A stretch of DNA of 24,596 bases from GCA-2401735 sp051252095 (lineage in GTDB: Bacteria; Pseudomonadota; Gammaproteobacteria; Burkholderiales; Methylophilaceae): assembly GCA_051252095.1 (NCBI GenBank), contig JBPOFK010000024.1, positions 1-24,596 of the forward strand, in the 5' to 3' direction. Every line of letters begins with the position of its first letter. Position 1 is the first letter of the stretch. The notes under the pieces were generated by a model. The model was not told where the DNA came from. It saw nothing but the letters and a program-made list of their open reading frames with translations, and made no database searches. This document shows, piece by piece, positions 24,111 to 24,596 of this stretch. Position numbers and translations under genes: made by a program.

Positions 24111-24419
24111 ATGAAACAATTGATACTTCACCTCAGAAAGTTTCAAGCTGTACCAAAATCTTTGATGGGAATACCACATCTTAAATTTGTTCATCTGCCG
24201 ACCTGGTCTTGCACTTGTTGTGATGAATTGAAGGTATTTGAAGGTTGGAAAGTGCGTTCTATGGTAGATCTGTATGCAAAATTTGCAACGGAACATTTAG
24301 CAAAAGCAGAAAATCGGTTGAATCATTTCGGAGAAAATAACGTGATTGAAATGTCACGTTCAGACAATAAAAAAGGTCTAGAATTTGGTTGGTGGCCCGA
24401 ACTAGAACTGAACCAGTGA
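24111..24419 (+). pseudogene. Decayed C-terminal fragment of a tyrosine integrase
   Basis: The 102-residue open frame is not an intact gene. Residues about 12-83 resemble the C-terminus of phage/island integrases: GIPHLKF-H-L-TW corresponds to the usual GI--LKFHDLRHTW, then CDELKVFEGWKVRSMVDLYA and KFATEHLAKAENRL match the GGWK...MV-RYAKFATEHLA-A--RI end. The active-site tyrosine (DLYAKFA) and the W of GGWK are kept. The HxLRH arginine motif is scrambled and the segment after TW is short by several residues, so it has small deletions. Everything upstream (about 250-300 residues) is missing. The last nine residues (WWPELELNQ) are read from the tRNA-Phe fragment itself, showing that the original stop is lost. 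Confidence 0.75.
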
Positions 24420-24506
24420 CACGCGGATTTTCTAATTTTAAAATTGGTGTTTTATTAAGCGTTAAGGCCCGTCCTCACTCTTTAAGTCTCGTTAAAGCAT
24501 GACAAA
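24390..24506 (-). repeat. Right att-like repeat: tRNA-Phe 3' half plus arm sequence
   Basis: On the minus strand this reads AGAAAATCC (anticodon region), T arm (ACTGG-TTCAGTT-CTAGT), acceptor TCGGGCC and the full ACCA end, so it is better preserved at the 3' end than the left copy. The D arm and 5' acceptor strand are missing. The arm segment to its right (AAAATTGGTG, TTAAGGCCCG, CCTCACT, TTAAGTCTCGTTAA, GACAAA) aligns with 20159-20228. The remaining bases to the window end show only a 12-bp palindrome CTAGCATGCTAG at 24559-24570. Confidence 0.8.
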
Positions 24507-24596
24507 TATGTCACGTTCTTTTTTTATAGATTACAATTAGTCCAATTTATTTCGGAATCTAGCATGCTAGTAAATACTACTTTTGTACTCTAGTTT

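Larger units (their letters stand above)
20116..24506. mobile_element. Candidate 4.3-kb integrative islet carrying mocR-type regulator and xoxF
   Basis: The interval is bounded by two diverged direct repeats, each a tRNA-Phe 3' half with the same arm sequence attached. It contains a MocR-type regulator, a divergent xoxF, and a decayed tyrosine integrase C-terminus ending against the right repeat. This layout (att, cargo, integrase remnant, att) is that of a tRNA-targeted genomic islet, now immobile. Since both repeats carry the same arm on the same side, a second element may begin at the right repeat and continue beyond the window. The element model is inferred from the repeats and the integrase remnant; divergence of the repeats says insertion is not recent. 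Confidence 0.6.

Noticed and set aside
24111..24419. Intact 102-residue hypothetical gene
   Set aside because: It has the C-terminal end of a tyrosine integrase with scrambled active-site motif, no upstream domain, and its last codons are tRNA sequence; called as a pseudogene instead.
24559..24570. 12-base palindrome CTAGCATGCTAG
   Set aside because: Short, isolated near the window end and without a neighbouring gene to relate it to.

Overview
The window looks like chromosome of an AT-rich, motile, methylotrophic betaproteobacterium, most likely Methylophilaceae (Methylotenera/Methylophilus-like). The evidence is a PQQ methanol dehydrogenase with the XoxF-type Asp-Tyr-Asp metal site, a betaproteobacterial-style flagellar cluster, and tRNA-derived scars of betaproteobacterial type. 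The genus is an inference; no database search was possible.

Left part (1-9.7 kb, almost all minus strand) is a late flagellar region. The 3' end of fliE enters on the plus strand and converges on a run read leftwards: flaG, fliD, fliS, fliT, fliK and a small FlhB-C-terminal-like gene. To the right lie three tandem flagellin genes, each exactly 717 bp, each with its own sigma-28 promoter (TAAA-N15-16-CGATAA type) and its own intrinsic terminator. Next is a large TPR protein with a C-terminal glycosyltransferase-like domain, a candidate flagellin-modifying enzyme.

Middle-left (9.7-12.7 kb, minus strand) holds a NarL-type response regulator, a soluble PAS sensor kinase, and a YcgR-like PilZ flagellar brake that would couple c-di-GMP to motility.

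At 13.0-13.1 kb a terminator and the 3' half of a tRNA-Lys-like gene mark an apparent integration scar. To its right (13.4-20 kb, plus strand) is a heavy-metal efflux operon: czcI-like, czcC, czcB, czcA. CzcA carries the Asp/Asp/Glu proton-relay residues of the Zn/Co/Cd class at positions 402, 408 and 415. No metal-responsive regulator is present.

Right part (20.1-24.5 kb) is bounded by two diverged 113-114 bp direct repeats, each consisting of the 3' half of a tRNA-Phe gene plus an attached arm sequence. Between them lie a MocR-family regulator (minus), a divergent solitary xoxF lanthanide-type methanol dehydrogenase (plus) with its own strong terminator, and a decayed C-terminal fragment of a tyrosine integrase abutting the right repeat. 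I read this as a roughly 4.3 kb integrative islet carrying a regulated xoxF. It is the most interesting part of the window. The motif TTAAGYCTCRTTAA beside both tRNA-Phe scars also occurs near the tRNA-Lys scar, suggesting related integrases acted at all three places.
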